Origin: Georgenia thermotolerans
GTDB taxonomy: Bacteria > Actinomycetota > Actinomycetes > Actinomycetales > Actinomycetaceae
Reading direction: 5' to 3'
NCBI RefSeq assembly: GCF_009193185.1
Contig: NZ_VUKF01000039.1
Coordinates: 1-47,322, forward strand
DNA: 47,322 nt
Part shown: positions 24,308 through 33,912 of the stretch, one piece after another
How positions within the stretch are numbered: the first letter of the stretch is position 1
Layout: the number at the start of each line of letters is the position of its first letter
Position numbers and translations under genes: made by a program
Notes under the pieces: model-generated
Database searches by the model: none
Seen by the model: only the letters and a program-made list of their open reading frames with translations
What the model was told of the DNA's origin: nothing

Positions 24308-24635
24308 GGCGTTCCCCGGCCGGGGGAGGCGGGATCCCGATTGGTCCTGTCGCTTGGCGCTGCCCACGTCGGCGCAATTCAGCATCCCGGGAGCGCCGGA
24401 GGCGCCGCCTCCGGCCCCCGGCCGCACGCTCGCCGAGCGTCCGACCTCGTCGGTAATAACCCGGTGACCGCGGCTGCCTGAACAAAGCCTGAGAGGCGCC
24501 GTCGGCACTTGCCCCCGCCGACATTCTTATTGCGGACTGTCTGGTGCAAAATTGGGTTTTGTGAGTGGCGTCACGAAAAGGTGCGTTCCCCGAGGTCGCG
24601 TGACCTCACCGTGAGGCGGGCGCCGTGTCGGCACG
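24308..24635. other. Gene-free stretch of about 330 bases before the 52-aa protein
   Basis: No credible gene is seen on either strand. It holds a second hairpin (GCCGGAGGC-GCC-GCCTCCGGC, 24395-24415) and becomes clearly less GC-rich from about 24450, including AAAATTGGGTTTT at 24548-24560. Such AT-richer sequence close to lsr2 could be an Lsr2 binding region, but this is only an inference. Confidence 0.6.
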
Positions 24636-24641
24636 TAGACT
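24636..24641 (+). promoter_or_regulatory. -10 element TAGACT, leaderless-type, small membrane protein gene
   Basis: TAGACT ends seven bases before the GTG at 24649. Confidence 0.6.
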
Positions 24642-24648
24642 CGTGCGC

Positions 24649-24807
24649 GTGAACTATCTCGTGGCACTGCTCCCCTCGATCGGTGTGGGAATTCTCTTCT
24701 ACATCGTCATCCGTGCCCTGGTGAACGCCGACCGCAATGAACGGGCCGCGCTCAAGCGGCTCGAGGAGGAGGACGCCAGAAAGGCCGCCTCTCCCGATCA
24801 GCCGTAG
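24649..24807 (+). CDS. Small single-pass membrane protein, 52 aa, unknown function
   Basis: 52-aa protein with one transmembrane helix (YLVALLPSIGVGILFYIVIRAL) and a charged C-terminal tail (NADRNERAALKRLEEEDARK) that is probably a short cytoplasmic helix. I do not recognise a named family. GTG 24649 is preferred over ATG 24625 because a good -10 element (TAGACT) ends seven bases before it and the longer form adds only a basic stretch. It stands alone between tRNA-Thr and lsr2; codon use looks normal for this genome. Confidence 0.75.
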   Translation: MNYLVALLPSIGVGILFYIVIRALVNADRNERAALKRLEEEDARKAASPDQP

Positions 24808-24901
24808 CTCCGGTTCGGCCGGGCGGCGAGTATCACTGCGCCCGGACCGGCATTGTTCATCGAGCGTCGGTTTTTCCACCAACTTGCGTCCTGAAGATGA
24901 C

Positions 24902-24920
24902 AATTGTTCGGCGAACAATT
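24902..24920. promoter_or_regulatory. Perfect palindrome upstream of lsr2
   Basis: AATTGTTC-GGC-GAACAATT, an 8-bp perfect dyad with a 3-base centre, about 78 bases before the lsr2 ATG in an AT-richer patch. It could be an operator; the binding protein is unknown. The half-site order differs from the mycobacterial LexA box. Confidence 0.6.
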
Positions 24921-24997
24921 ACGCTGCCGATCAACGCGATATCAGATCGTGTCCGCGGGAGCTCTCCCGGGGGAAGAGCCGAGAAGAAAGACATCCC

Positions 24998-25330
24998 ATG
25001 GCGCAGAAAGTTCAGGTCATGCTCGTCGACGACATCGACGGGTCCGCGGCCGACGAGACCGTCACCTTTGCTCTCGACGGCGTTTCCTACGAGATCGACC
25101 TGACCGAGGAGCACGCCAAGGCCCTTCGCGAATCCTTCGCCGAGTGGGTCGGCCACGCGCGCCGTTCCGGCGGGCGCAGGACCCCCGCTCGCCGCGGCGG
25201 GGCCACCCGCGCCAGCGACTCGGGCGACGCGGGGAAGATCCGCGAGTGGGCCCGCCAGAACGGCTACGAGGTCTCCGAGCGCGGCCGGATCTCGGCGGAG
25301 ATCCGCGAGGCGTACGAGAAGGCCAACTAA
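24998..25330 (+). CDS. lsr2: Lsr2 nucleoid-associated protein
   Basis: Actinobacterial H-NS-like DNA-bridging protein that silences AT-rich genes; 110 aa, the usual length. The N-terminal oligomerisation domain is MAQKVQVMLVDDIDGSAADETVTFALDGVSYEIDL, followed by a basic linker (GRRTPARRGG), and the DNA-binding domain IREWARQNGYEVSERGRISAEIREAYE contains the RGR clamp that inserts into the AT minor groove. The 190-base upstream region is comparatively AT-rich and carries a perfect palindrome (24902-24920), consistent with autoregulation. Confidence 0.96.
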   Translation: MAQKVQVMLVDDIDGSAADETVTFALDGVSYEIDLTEEHAKALRESFAEWVGHARRSGGRRTPARRGGATRASDSGDAGKIREWARQNGYEVSERGRISAEIREAYEKAN

Positions 25331-25339
25331 GCCCATCCC

Positions 25340-25380
25340 GCGACGGCCGGCCACCCTCCCCGGGGGTGGCCGGCCGTCGC
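25340..25380 (+). terminator. Strong hairpin after lsr2
   Basis: 16-bp perfect stem GCGACGGCCGGCCACC (25340-25355) with GGTGGCCGGCCGTCGC (25365-25380), starting nine bases after the stop. Confidence 0.8.
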
Positions 25381-25394
25381 CGTTCCTGGGGGAC

Positions 25395-25475
25395 GGTGAT
25401 GCACGCCGTCGCCCGGTGGCGGTGACGCGGGCGCCGTCGCCCGGTCGCGGTGACGCGGGCGCCGTCGGGCGTGCC
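25395..25475 (+). repeat. Three tandem units of 26-28 bp upstream of gpmA
   Basis: Units begin with GGTGATGC (25395), GGTGACGCGGGC (25421) and GGTGACGCGGGC (25449), each followed by GCCGTCG. They fill the gap between the lsr2 terminator and gpmA. Confidence 0.85.
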
Positions 25476-25534
25476 GGTCCCGCTGGACGGAGGTCCCGAG
25501 GACGTCGTCGCCGCCGGATGGGAGAATGGCGGCC

Positions 25535-26272
25535 ATGACCTACACGCTGGTACTGCTCCGCCACGGCGAGAGCGAGTGGAACGCCAAGAACCTCTTCACG
25601 GGCTGGGTGGACGTGCCCCTGTCCGAGAAGGGCGTCGAGGAGGCCCGGCGCGGCGGGCAGCTGCTCGTCGACGCCGGCGTCCTGCCCGACATCCTCCACA
25701 CCTCGCTGCTGCGCCGCGCCATCAACACGGCGAACCTCTCCCTCGACGTCGCCGACCGGCACTGGATCCCGGTCAAGCGCAACTGGCGCCTCAACGAGCG
25801 CCACTACGGCGCCCTGCAGGGCAAGAACAAGAAGGAGATCCGCGACGAGTACGGGGAGGAGCAGTTCATGCAGTGGCGCCGCTCCTACGACGTGCCGCCG
25901 CCGCCGATCGAGCTCGGCTCGCAGTGGTCCCAGGACGCCGACCCGCGCTACGCCGGCGAGCCGATCCCGCGCACCGAGTGCCTCAAGGACGTCCTCGAGC
26001 GCGCCCTGCCGTACTGGGAGGGCGAGATCGTCCCGGACCTGAAGTCCGGCAAGACCGTCCTCGTCGCCGCCCACGGCAACTCCCTGCGCGCGATCATCAA
26101 GCACCTCGACGGCGTCTCCGACGAGGCGATCGCCGGCCTGAACGTGCCCACCGGCATCCCGCTGCTCTACGAGCTCGACGAGGACCTCAAGCCCACCGTC
26201 CCCGGCGGCAAGTACCTCGACCCCGAGGCCGCCAAGGCGGCCATCGCCGCGGTGGCGAACCAGGGCAAGTGA
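25535..26272 (+). CDS. gpmA: 2,3-bisphosphoglycerate-dependent phosphoglycerate mutase
   Basis: Glycolytic enzyme interconverting 3- and 2-phosphoglycerate; 245 aa. [31 protein letters not shown] contains the phosphohistidine and binding loop; [23 protein letters not shown] and [20 protein letters not shown] are diagnostic of true dPGM. ATG 25535 gives the conserved N-terminus; an ATG three codons upstream is also in frame. GGGAG-like sequence and a -10-like GAGAAT seven bases before the ATG are both present. Confidence 0.97.
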   Translation: MTYTLVLLRHGESEWNAKNLFTGWVDVPLSEKGVEEARRGGQLLVDAGVLPDILHTSLLRRAINTANLSLDVADRHWIPVKRNWRLNERHYGALQGKNKKEIRDEYGEEQFMQWRRSYDVPPPPIELGSQWSQDADPRYAGEPIPRTECLKDVLERALPYWEGEIVPDLKSGKTVLVAAHGNSLRAIIKHLDGVSDEAIAGLNVPTGIPLLYELDEDLKPTVPGGKYLDPEAAKAAIAAVANQGK

Positions 26273-26295
26273 CCCCCGCCCGGTAGCGACGCGAA

Positions 26296-26339
26296 ACGGC
26301 CCCGGTGGGGCGGTCAGCAGACCGCCCCACCGGGGCCGT
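26296..26339. terminator. Bidirectional hairpin between gpmA and pcaG
   Basis: Perfect 20-bp stem (26296-26315 with 26320-26339; core CGGCCCCGGTGGGGCGGTC) and an AGCA loop, between convergent genes. Confidence 0.85.
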
Positions 26340-26407
26340 CCTCGTGTCTCCCCGGGCGGCCGGGGTGCCCGTCCGGCGGCGGCCGGACCGGCACGCCGGT
26401 CGCGAGG

Positions 26408-28142
<1,735 letters not shown>

Positions 28143-28147
<5 letters not shown>

Positions 28148-29111
28148 CCCGTCGCCGGAGGGTCTCCTGCCGGAGGACGTCCCGCCGGACGTCGCGCACC
28201 TGCTGCGCCGCCTGCGCCTGCGCCACCTGTCCTGCTTCGTCGCGGCGGCGCAGGAGGAGCACCTGGGCCGGGCCGCGGACCGGCTGGGCCTGAGCCAGCC
28301 CGCCGTCACCAAGACCCTCAACGAGCTCGAGGCGCTGGCGGGGGCGCGGCTGCTGGACCGCGGCCGGCACGGGGCCCGCCTCACCCCCGCCGGCGAGGAG
28401 TTCCTGCGCCATGCCGTCGGCGTCACGGAGGCCTTCGGCGCCGCCGCCGGCGCCCTGGCCGGGGCGGGGGAGCCGGCCGCCGTGCCGGTGCGCGTCGGCG
28501 CCCTGCCCACGGTCGCCAGCGTGCTGCTGCCCGACGCCGTCGCCCGGCTGCGCGCCCGCCACCCCGGCGTGGGCGTGCAGGTGCGCTCGGGGGCGAACCG
28601 GGGCCTGCTGGAGGCGCTGCGCGCCGCCGAGCTCGACCTCGTCATCGGGCGCATGGCGGAGCCGGCCACCATGCGCGGGCTGTCCTTCGAGCTGCTCTAC
28701 GCCGAGTCGCTCGCCGTCGTCGTCCACCCCGACCACCCGCTGACCCGGCGGCCCGGCCCGGTGCCGCTGGCCGCCGTCCTCGAGCACCCGCTGGTGGTCG
28801 CGACCGCCGGCACCGTGCCGCGCCACCACACCGAGGCGCTGCTGCAGCGCCAGGGGCTGCGCCTGCCGGGCGGGTGCGTGGAGACACTGGAAGTGTCCGT
28901 GGCCCGGGCACTGGTGCGCCGCTCGGACGCCGTCTGGTTCACCCCCGAGCGCACCCCGCAGGTCGACCTCGACGACGGCGTGCTGGTCCGCCTGGACGTC
29001 CCGGCGCGCGGGACGGCCGAGCCGGTCGGGCTGCTGCGCCGCAGCGTGGCCGAGCCCGCGCCCCTGGCGGACGACCTCGCCGCCATCCTGCGCGGCCTCG
29101 CCGCCGGTTGA
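28143..29111 (+). CDS. LysR family transcriptional regulator, likely controls pcaHG
   Basis: 322-aa LysR-type regulator. The N-terminal winged helix-turn-helix is RLRHLSCFVAAAQEEHLGRA followed by ADRLGLSQPAVTKTLNELEAL; the long N-terminal run before it (15-20 residues) resembles PcaQ/GbpR-like members. The effector domain starts near residue 110 (VRVGALPTVASVLLPDAV). Divergent placement from pcaHG suggests that it activates the operon with a pathway intermediate, but the ligand cannot be deduced. It is followed by a strong hairpin shared with phoU. Confidence 0.9.
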
Positions 29112-29195
29112 GAGGGCGCCAGACGCCGCCGGCTGAGGCCGCCAGGAGGCCCGCCAACCCGGCGACGCGGTCGCGCCCCCGGGTGCCGAGAAACG

Positions 29196-29233
29196 CCGGA
29201 GGGGCGCACCGCCGAGGCGGCGCGCCCCTCCGG
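29196..29233. terminator. Bidirectional hairpin between LysR gene and phoU
   Basis: 12-bp stem CCGGAGGGGCGC / GCGCCCCTCCGG, extended inward by CCGCC/GGCGG after one mismatch; between convergent genes. Confidence 0.75.
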
Positions 29234-29243
29234 GCGAAGCGGG

Positions 29244-29945
29244 TCAGCCCAGGCGCTCGCTCGTCTGGCCCGGCTGGTCCTGGGACATCGGCACGTGCAC
29301 GGCGTTGGCGGTGTCCCCGGTGACGAGGTAGGAGATGCGGCGGGCGACGGACACGCCGTGGTCGCCGAAGCGCTCGAGGTAGCGGCCCAGCAGCACCGCG
29401 TCCACGACCTGCTGGCGGGTGAGCGACTCGTCCTCGTCGAGCAGCACCTGGAAGGACTCCCGGTGCAGGCGGTCGAGGACGTCGTCCTCCGCCTCGACCA
29501 CGGCCGCCAGGCTCAGGTCGTGGGTCTTGAGCAGCTCGTAGACCTGCTGGCCCACCTTGACCGCCTGCGCGCCCATCTCGGAGACGACGTCGCGCATCCG
29601 CCCGGTCAGGGCGTGCTCGGGGTAGCGGCCCCGGGCCACATAGGCCACGTGGCGCGCCAGGTCGCCCATCCGCTCCAGGGTCGCGGACAGCCGCAGGCCC
29701 GAGACGACGATGCGCAGGTCCGTGGCCACCGGCTGCTGGCGCGCGAGCAGCGAGATGCCCAGGTCGTCGATCTGCCGCTCGAGCTCGTCGATCCTGTCGT
29801 CGGCGTCGATGACCTCCTCGGCCAGCTGCAGGTCCCGCTCGCGCAGGGACTGGTCGGCTTTCTCGATCGCCGTCGCGACGTGGTCCGCCATGGTGACGAG
29901 GCCCGTGGCCAGCTCCTGCATCTCCTGCTTGAAGATCTCCCGCAC
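29244..29945 (-). CDS. phoU: Phosphate signalling protein PhoU
   Basis: 233-aa negative modulator of phosphate uptake and Pho signalling. The two three-helix repeats are visible, each with its metal-site signature: LERMGDLARHVAYVARG (about 91-107) and LERFGDHGVSVARRISYL (about 190-207), with the acidic EAEDDVLDRL and ADDRIDELE stretches. Start ATG 29945 with TGAGGAG just upstream. It is divergent from the senX3-regX3 pair, as in mycobacteria, where PhoU links the Pst transporter to SenX3. No pst genes are in the window. Confidence 0.95.
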   Translation of the reverse strand: MREIFKQEMQELATGLVTMADHVATAIEKADQSLRERDLQLAEEVIDADDRIDELERQIDDLGISLLARQQPVATDLRIVVSGLRLSATLERMGDLARHVAYVARGRYPEHALTGRMRDVVSEMGAQAVKVGQQVYELLKTHDLSLAAVVEAEDDVLDRLHRESFQVLLDEDESLTRQQVVDAVLLGRYLERFGDHGVSVARRISYLVTGDTANAVHVPMSQDQPGQTSERLG

Positions 29946-29969
29946 GACGGCTCCTCACCTCGGTTCACG

Positions 29970-30025
29970 CGGCCCGCTGTGGGCCCACATACCTTGATAG
30001 TCACACGGCCCGCTGGGGCCATACC
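29970..30025 (+). repeat. Imperfect 36-bp direct repeat in the phoU-senX3 gap
   Basis: CGGCCCGCTG occurs at 29970 and 30006, in each case followed by GGGCC and ATACCT (second copy 3 bases shorter). Confidence 0.8.
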
Positions 30026-30074
30026 TGCCTTTACCGTAGCCAAACCCGCACAGGTGTACACGCGGTGCCGCGCC

Positions 30075-30114
30075 GGTGAACGGCAGGCGAGCGGCGGGCG
30101 GTGGCTCGGTGAAC
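30075..30114 (+). promoter_or_regulatory. PHO-box-like direct repeats upstream of senX3
   Basis: GGTGAAC at 30075-30081 and 30108-30114 lie 33 bp (3 x 11) apart; GGCGAGC at 30086 fits the 11-bp register. GGTGAAC is the complement of GTTCACC, the 11-bp-spaced PHO box of Streptomyces PhoP and similar to RegX3 sites. It ends 16 bases before the -10 element of senX3. Confidence 0.65.
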
Positions 30115-30129
30115 TCGCAGGGGCGGGCC

Positions 30130-30135
30130 TAATCT
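30130..30135 (+). promoter_or_regulatory. -10 element TAATCT, leaderless-type, senX3
   Basis: TAATCT ends six bases before the GTG at 30142. Confidence 0.6.
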
Positions 30136-30141
30136 TCGTCC

Positions 30142-31368
30142 GTGGACCAGATGTGGCTGCTCGCCGGCGTGGCGCTGCTCGGCGTGCTGGTCGGCGCCGT
30201 CGGGGTCCTCAGCTTCCGGCTCAGCGAGCGCGAGCAGCGCCGCGGCCCGCGCGCCGAGCGCACCGGGATCGAGGACGACGCCGTCTCGGTCCTGTCCGTG
30301 CTGCCCCAGAGCGTCGTCGTGCTCGAGCCCGACGACGACGTCCTGCGCGCCTCCGCGTCGGCCTACGGCTTCGGCCTGGTCCGCAACGACACCCTGGCCC
30401 ACCCCGAGGTGCGCGAGATGGTCGCCGGGCTGCGCCGCGACGGGGTCATCCGCGACGCCGAGCTCACCCTCGCCCGCGGCCTGGAGGGCTCGGGCACGCT
30501 GCGCATGCAGGTGCGCGTGGCGCCCCTCAAGGCCGGCCGGGTGCTGGTGCTGGCCGAGGACCGCACCGCCGCGCGCCGGGTGGAGGAGATGCGCCGGGAC
30601 TTCACCGCCAACGTCTCCCACGAGCTCAAGACCCCGGTGGGGGCCATCTCGCTGCTCGCCGAGACCATCGCCGACAGCGCCGACGAGCCGGACACGGTGC
30701 GCCACTTCGCCGGCCGGATGGGCAAGGAGTCGCGCCGCCTCGCCGCCCTGGTCCAGGAGATCATCGAGCTCTCCCGCCTGCAGGAGCCCGACGCGCTGGT
30801 CGAGCCCGAGCTCGTCGAGGTCGACGACGTCGTCGCCGAGGCCGTCGACCGGGTGCGGGTGGAGGCCCAGTCCCGCAAGGTCACCCTCGTCCTCGGCGGC
30901 ACCCAGGGGGTGAAGGTCTACGGCGACCCGGCCCTGCTGACCACCGCGGTGCGCAACCTGCTCGACAACGCCATCCGCTACGCCCCGCCGACCTCCCGGG
31001 TCTCCGTGGGCATCTCCCGCGGGTCCGGCCAGGTGCGCATCGCCGTCGTCGACCAGGGCCCGGGCATCCCCGAGGACCAGCGCGAGCGGGTGTTCGAGCG
31101 CTTCTACCGCCTCGACGCCGCCCGCTCGCGCGAGACCGGCGGCAGCGGGCTGGGGCTGAGCATCGTCAAGCACATCGCCAACGACCACGGCGGACGCGTC
31201 GACGTATGGTCCACCGTGGGCAAGGGCTCGACCTTCACCCTCGTGCTGCCGGAGGCCTACGGGCCCCAGCTGACCGACGCCCACGATGACGACGCCGCGG
31301 CGCGGGCCGCGCACACGACCACGACCACGGGCCACCGGCCCGGCCGTGCCATGGAGGAAACGCGCTGA
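30142..31368 (+). CDS. senX3: SenX3/PhoR-type sensor histidine kinase
   Basis: 408-aa membrane kinase of the phosphate-sensing pair. One N-terminal transmembrane helix (residues 4-25), a PAS-like region (about 45-140), then the H-box RDFTANVSHELKTPVGAISLL with phospho-His at about 160. The ATPase part has the N box (RNLLDNAIRYAPP), G1 (VVDQGPGIP), F (FERFYRLD) and G2 (GGSGLGLSIVKHIANDHGG) motifs. The single helix and PAS domain, and the neighbouring phoU, identify the SenX3 type. GTG 30142 sits six bases after a TAATCT -10 element. The stop overlaps the ATG of regX3. Confidence 0.93.
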   Translation: MDQMWLLAGVALLGVLVGAVGVLSFRLSEREQRRGPRAERTGIEDDAVSVLSVLPQSVVVLEPDDDVLRASASAYGFGLVRNDTLAHPEVREMVAGLRRDGVIRDAELTLARGLEGSGTLRMQVRVAPLKAGRVLVLAEDRTAARRVEEMRRDFTANVSHELKTPVGAISLLAETIADSADEPDTVRHFAGRMGKESRRLAALVQEIIELSRLQEPDALVEPELVEVDDVVAEAVDRVRVEAQSRKVTLVLGGTQGVKVYGDPALLTTAVRNLLDNAIRYAPPTSRVSVGISRGSGQVRIAVVDQGPGIPEDQRERVFERFYRLDAARSRETGGSGLGLSIVKHIANDHGGRVDVWSTVGKGSTFTLVLPEAYGPQLTDAHDDDAAARAAHTTTTTGHRPGRAMEETR

Positions 31369-32057
31369 TGACGACCATCCTGCTCGTCGAGGACGAGGAG
31401 TCCTACCGGGAGCCGCTCACGTTCAAGCTCGAACGCGACGGCTTCGAGGTGGTGCCGGTCGCCGACGGGCTCGAGGCGCTGACGGCCTACGACCGCGGCG
31501 GGATCGACCTCGTCCTGCTCGACCTCATGCTGCCCGGGTTGTCCGGCACCGAGGTGTGCCGGCACCTGCGCCAGCGGGGCAACGTGCCGGTCATCATGCT
31601 CACCGCCAAGGACAGCGAGATCGACAAGGTGGTCGGGCTGGAGATCGGCGCCGACGACTACGTCACCAAGCCGTACTCCTACCGCGAGCTCGTCGCCCGG
31701 GTGCACGCGGTGCTGCGCCGCGGCGGGGCCGCCGACGACCTGGGCGAGCCGGCCGTGCTCAGCGTGGGGCGGGTGCGCATGGACGTCGACCGCCACGAGC
31801 TGCAGGTCGACGGCGAGACGGTGGCCATCCCGCTGCGCGAGTTCGAGCTGCTCGAGCTGTTCCTGCGCAACCCCGACCGGGTGCTCACCCGCGGGCAGCT
31901 CATCGACCGCATCTGGGGCCCGAACTACGTCGGGGACACCAAGACCCTCGACGTCCACGTCAAGCGGGTGCGGGCAAAGATCGAGGAGGACCCGGCGCGG
32001 CCGGCCATGCTGCAGACGGTGCGGGGGCTGGGCTACAAGCTCGTCTCGACGTCCTGA
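31368..32057 (+). CDS. regX3: RegX3/PhoB-type response regulator
   Basis: 229-aa OmpR/PhoB-family regulator. Receiver domain TILLVEDEESYREPL, phospho-acceptor Asp52 in VLLDLMLPG, conserved Thr/Lys in VIMLTAKDSE and DYVTKPY. The winged-helix domain includes LREFELLELFLRNPDRVLTRGQLIDRIWG and TLDVHVKRVRAKIE. Expected to bind the PHO-box-like repeats upstream of senX3 and other phosphate genes. ATG 31368 overlaps the senX3 stop. Its last 25 bases are overlapped by the convergent HXXEE gene. Confidence 0.94.
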   Translation: MTTILLVEDEESYREPLTFKLERDGFEVVPVADGLEALTAYDRGGIDLVLLDLMLPGLSGTEVCRHLRQRGNVPVIMLTAKDSEIDKVVGLEIGADDYVTKPYSYRELVARVHAVLRRGGAADDLGEPAVLSVGRVRMDVDRHELQVDGETVAIPLREFELLELFLRNPDRVLTRGQLIDRIWGPNYVGDTKTLDVHVKRVRAKIEEDPARPAMLQTVRGLGYKLVSTS

Positions 32058-32572
32058 GCCCGCGCGCCGCGCCCGGCGCCAGGCCCGTCCCCGCCGTGAC
32101 GCCGGGCGCGCAGGTAGAGCACGGCGATGGGGAGGTTGACGACGACGGCGCTCACCACGCCGGGCACGTAGCCGCCGGTGAGCAGCGCCCCCGGCACGTG
32201 CGGGACCGCCACGTTGACGACCATGACGACGGCGAGCACGGCCAGGGCGTCGCCGGCCCAGCGGCGCCCCGCCGTCGCCGCCGCGGCAAGCGCCCACGCG
32301 CCCACCGTGACCACGGTGACGGCGACGAGGAACGGCACCAGCAGGTCCGGTCCGGGCGCCACGGGGCCCACCGCGGCGCCCGAGCGCAGGAACGGCCCCA
32401 TCGTCAGGGCCTCCTCGGCGTTGTGCACGGTCAGGGCGCCCACCAGCGCCCACGCCGCGGCCGCGGAGGGGCGGGCCGCCTTGGCCCGCTCGCGGGACGC
32501 GCGCGCCGGCGGGCGCGGTCCGGCCGGCCGCGGGCGGCCGGAGGCCGGCTCAGCGGCGGCGTCGGCGCCCAC
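32033..32572 (-). CDS. HXXEE-domain membrane protein
   Basis: 179-aa membrane protein. The signature HNAEEALTMGPF (about residues 49-60) matches the HXXEE domain, a family of unknown function with four transmembrane helices; hydrophobic segments are at about 37-50, 78-98, 108-125 and 137-155. The N-terminal 35 residues are Pro/Arg/Ala-rich. It begins 18 bases after the upstream lipoprotein stop, so the two are likely co-transcribed. Its 3' end overlaps the regX3 coding end by 25 bases. Confidence 0.75.
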   Translation of the reverse strand: MGADAAAEPASGRPRPAGPRPPARASRERAKAARPSAAAAWALVGALTVHNAEEALTMGPFLRSGAAVGPVAPGPDLLVPFLVAVTVVTVGAWALAAAATAGRRWAGDALAVLAVVMVVNVAVPHVPGALLTGGYVPGVVSAVVVNLPIAVLYLRARRHGGDGPGAGRGARAQDVETSL

Positions 32573-32589
32573 GGGTCGCGTGCGACGGG

Positions 32590-33066
32590 TCAGGCCTGGT
32601 TCTGGCGGAGGTACTCGTCGTACGGCGGGATGGTGCCGTCCAGGACGGGGATGTCCACGCTGACGTTGCCGGCGTTGTCCGCGCTGACCGTCGCGGGCAG
32701 CACGCCGCCCGGGGCGATGCCGACGGACGGCGTGGTGATCTTGTCGTTGGTGAAGTTGACCGTGCCCTTCGCCGGCACCCGCAGCGGGACGGTGGCGCCG
32801 CCGTCGCCGATCTGCAGCGAGACGCGCACGTCCTCGGTGGACCGGTTGACCACCGCGCCGAGCACGTGGCCGGGCTGGCCCTCGCCCTCGGTGAGCACCA
32901 TGAGGTTCTCCACGCTCACGCCGTCACCGACCTGCACCAGCACCCCGTCGCTCGGGGCGTAGGAGTACTGCGTCGTGATGGGGTTGGTCGCCGTGCAGCC
33001 CCCCAGGACGAGCGCGACACCGAGCGTGGTGGCGGCGATGGCGGTGCGGCGGATGGTGCGAGCCAC
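32590..33066 (-). CDS. Small lipoprotein of unknown function, 158 aa
   Basis: Exported lipoprotein. The signal peptide [20 protein letters not shown] ends in the lipobox LGGC with Cys at about residue 24. The mature part reads as a small beta-rich domain ([40 protein letters not shown]) similar in character to DUF4352/copper-chaperone-like lipoproteins, but I do not recognise a specific family. GTG 33066 is chosen because GGAG lies 7 bases upstream and the lipobox is then at normal distance; the ATG at 33114 adds 16 basic residues. Confidence 0.8.
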   Translation of the reverse strand: MARTIRRTAIAATTLGVALVLGGCTATNPITTQYSYAPSDGVLVQVGDGVSVENLMVLTEGEGQPGHVLGAVVNRSTEDVRVSLQIGDGGATVPLRVPAKGTVNFTNDKITTPSVGIAPGGVLPATVSADNAGNVSVDIPVLDGTIPPYDEYLRQNQA

Positions 33067-33318
33067 GGGAGGTCTCCTTCGTCGATGTCCGGCGGGGCAG
33101 CCGCCGCGCGGCACTTCCCCAGGGGGAGGTTACCGGAGGTTCCGTGCTGGTCGGGCCCGCGCCCAGCGGCGGCCCGACGCGGATCCCGTTTGCCGTCGAT
33201 TCCCGTCCGGCGTTGTCGGCCGCGCCCGCCGTCCCGGCGGTGCCGCCTCGGCGGCGTCCCGACGGACCGCGGCTGTCTCTTTGCTCACGAGCCGCAGAAT
33301 TACGCCATTTCTCCGTGT

Positions 33319-33324
33319 TAGAAT
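33319..33324 (+). promoter_or_regulatory. -10 element TAGAAT of carD
   Basis: TAGAAT lies 33 bases before the carD ATG, leaving room for the ribosome site GAGGGAG (33341-33347). A -35 box at the expected distance is poor. The surrounding 33287-33350 is AT-rich for this genome. Confidence 0.6.
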
Positions 33325-33356
33325 GGAACCCTTCACGACTGAGGGAGCACCTGAAA

Positions 33357-33839
33357 ATGACCTTCGCTGTCGGCGAGACCGTTGTCTACCCGCACCACGG
33401 GGCGGCGCTGATCGAGGATATCTCCACGCGGACCATCCGCGGGGAGGAGAAGCTCTACCTGCACCTGCGCGTCGCGCAGGGTGACCTCACCATCCAGGTT
33501 CCCGCCGAGAACGTCGACCTCGTCGGCGTACGCGACGTCGTGGGCACCGAGGGCCTCGAGAAGGTGTTCGAGGTGCTGCGCGCTCCGTACACCGAGGAGC
33601 CCACCAACTGGTCCCGGCGGTACAAGGCGAACGTCGAGAAGATCGCCTCCGGCGACATCATCAAGGTCTCCGAGGTCGTCCGGGACCTGTCCCGCCGCGA
33701 CACCGACCGTGGCCTGTCCGCCGGCGAGAAGCGCATGCTCGCCAAGGCGCGCCAGATCCTCGTCTCCGAGCTCGCACTGGCGGAGAAGACCGACGAGGCC
33801 AAGGCCGAGGCCATGCTCGACGAGGTCCTCGCCTCCTGA
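33357..33839 (+). CDS. carD: CarD family RNA polymerase-binding regulator
   Basis: 160-aa essential-type regulator that stabilises open complexes, notably at rRNA promoters. The N-terminal RNAP-interacting Tudor-like domain is [20 protein letters not shown] ... [21 protein letters not shown]; the helical C-terminal DNA-contact domain has the conserved Trp in [20 protein letters not shown] 33357 with GAGGGAG upstream. The carD-ispD-ispF-cysS-rlmB order is a conserved actinobacterial neighbourhood. Confidence 0.96.
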   Translation: MTFAVGETVVYPHHGAALIEDISTRTIRGEEKLYLHLRVAQGDLTIQVPAENVDLVGVRDVVGTEGLEKVFEVLRAPYTEEPTNWSRRYKANVEKIASGDIIKVSEVVRDLSRRDTDRGLSAGEKRMLAKARQILVSELALAEKTDEAKAEAMLDEVLAS

Positions 33840-33863
33840 TCCTCGACGTGACGACCCGCAACG

Positions 33864-33893
33864 CGCGCGTGGTGACCGTGGTCGCCACGCGCG
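33864..33893 (+). terminator. Hairpin between carD and ispD
   Basis: 9-bp stem CGCGCGTGG/CCACGCGCG with a 12-base loop, followed by TTCT. It may attenuate rather than end transcription, as ispD starts 20 bases further on. Confidence 0.4.
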
Positions 33894-33912
33894 TTCTGCG
33901 TCCTGGGGCGCG

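Noticed and set aside
24308-24648. A possible small gene or riboswitch before the 52-aa membrane protein
   Set aside because: No ORF with ribosome site or coding character and no recognisable riboswitch core; only hairpins and AT-richer DNA are visible.
24902-24920. LexA/SOS box upstream of lsr2
   Set aside because: Half-sites are in GTTC-N3-GAAC order, opposite to the GAAC-N4-GTTC arrangement of known LexA boxes.
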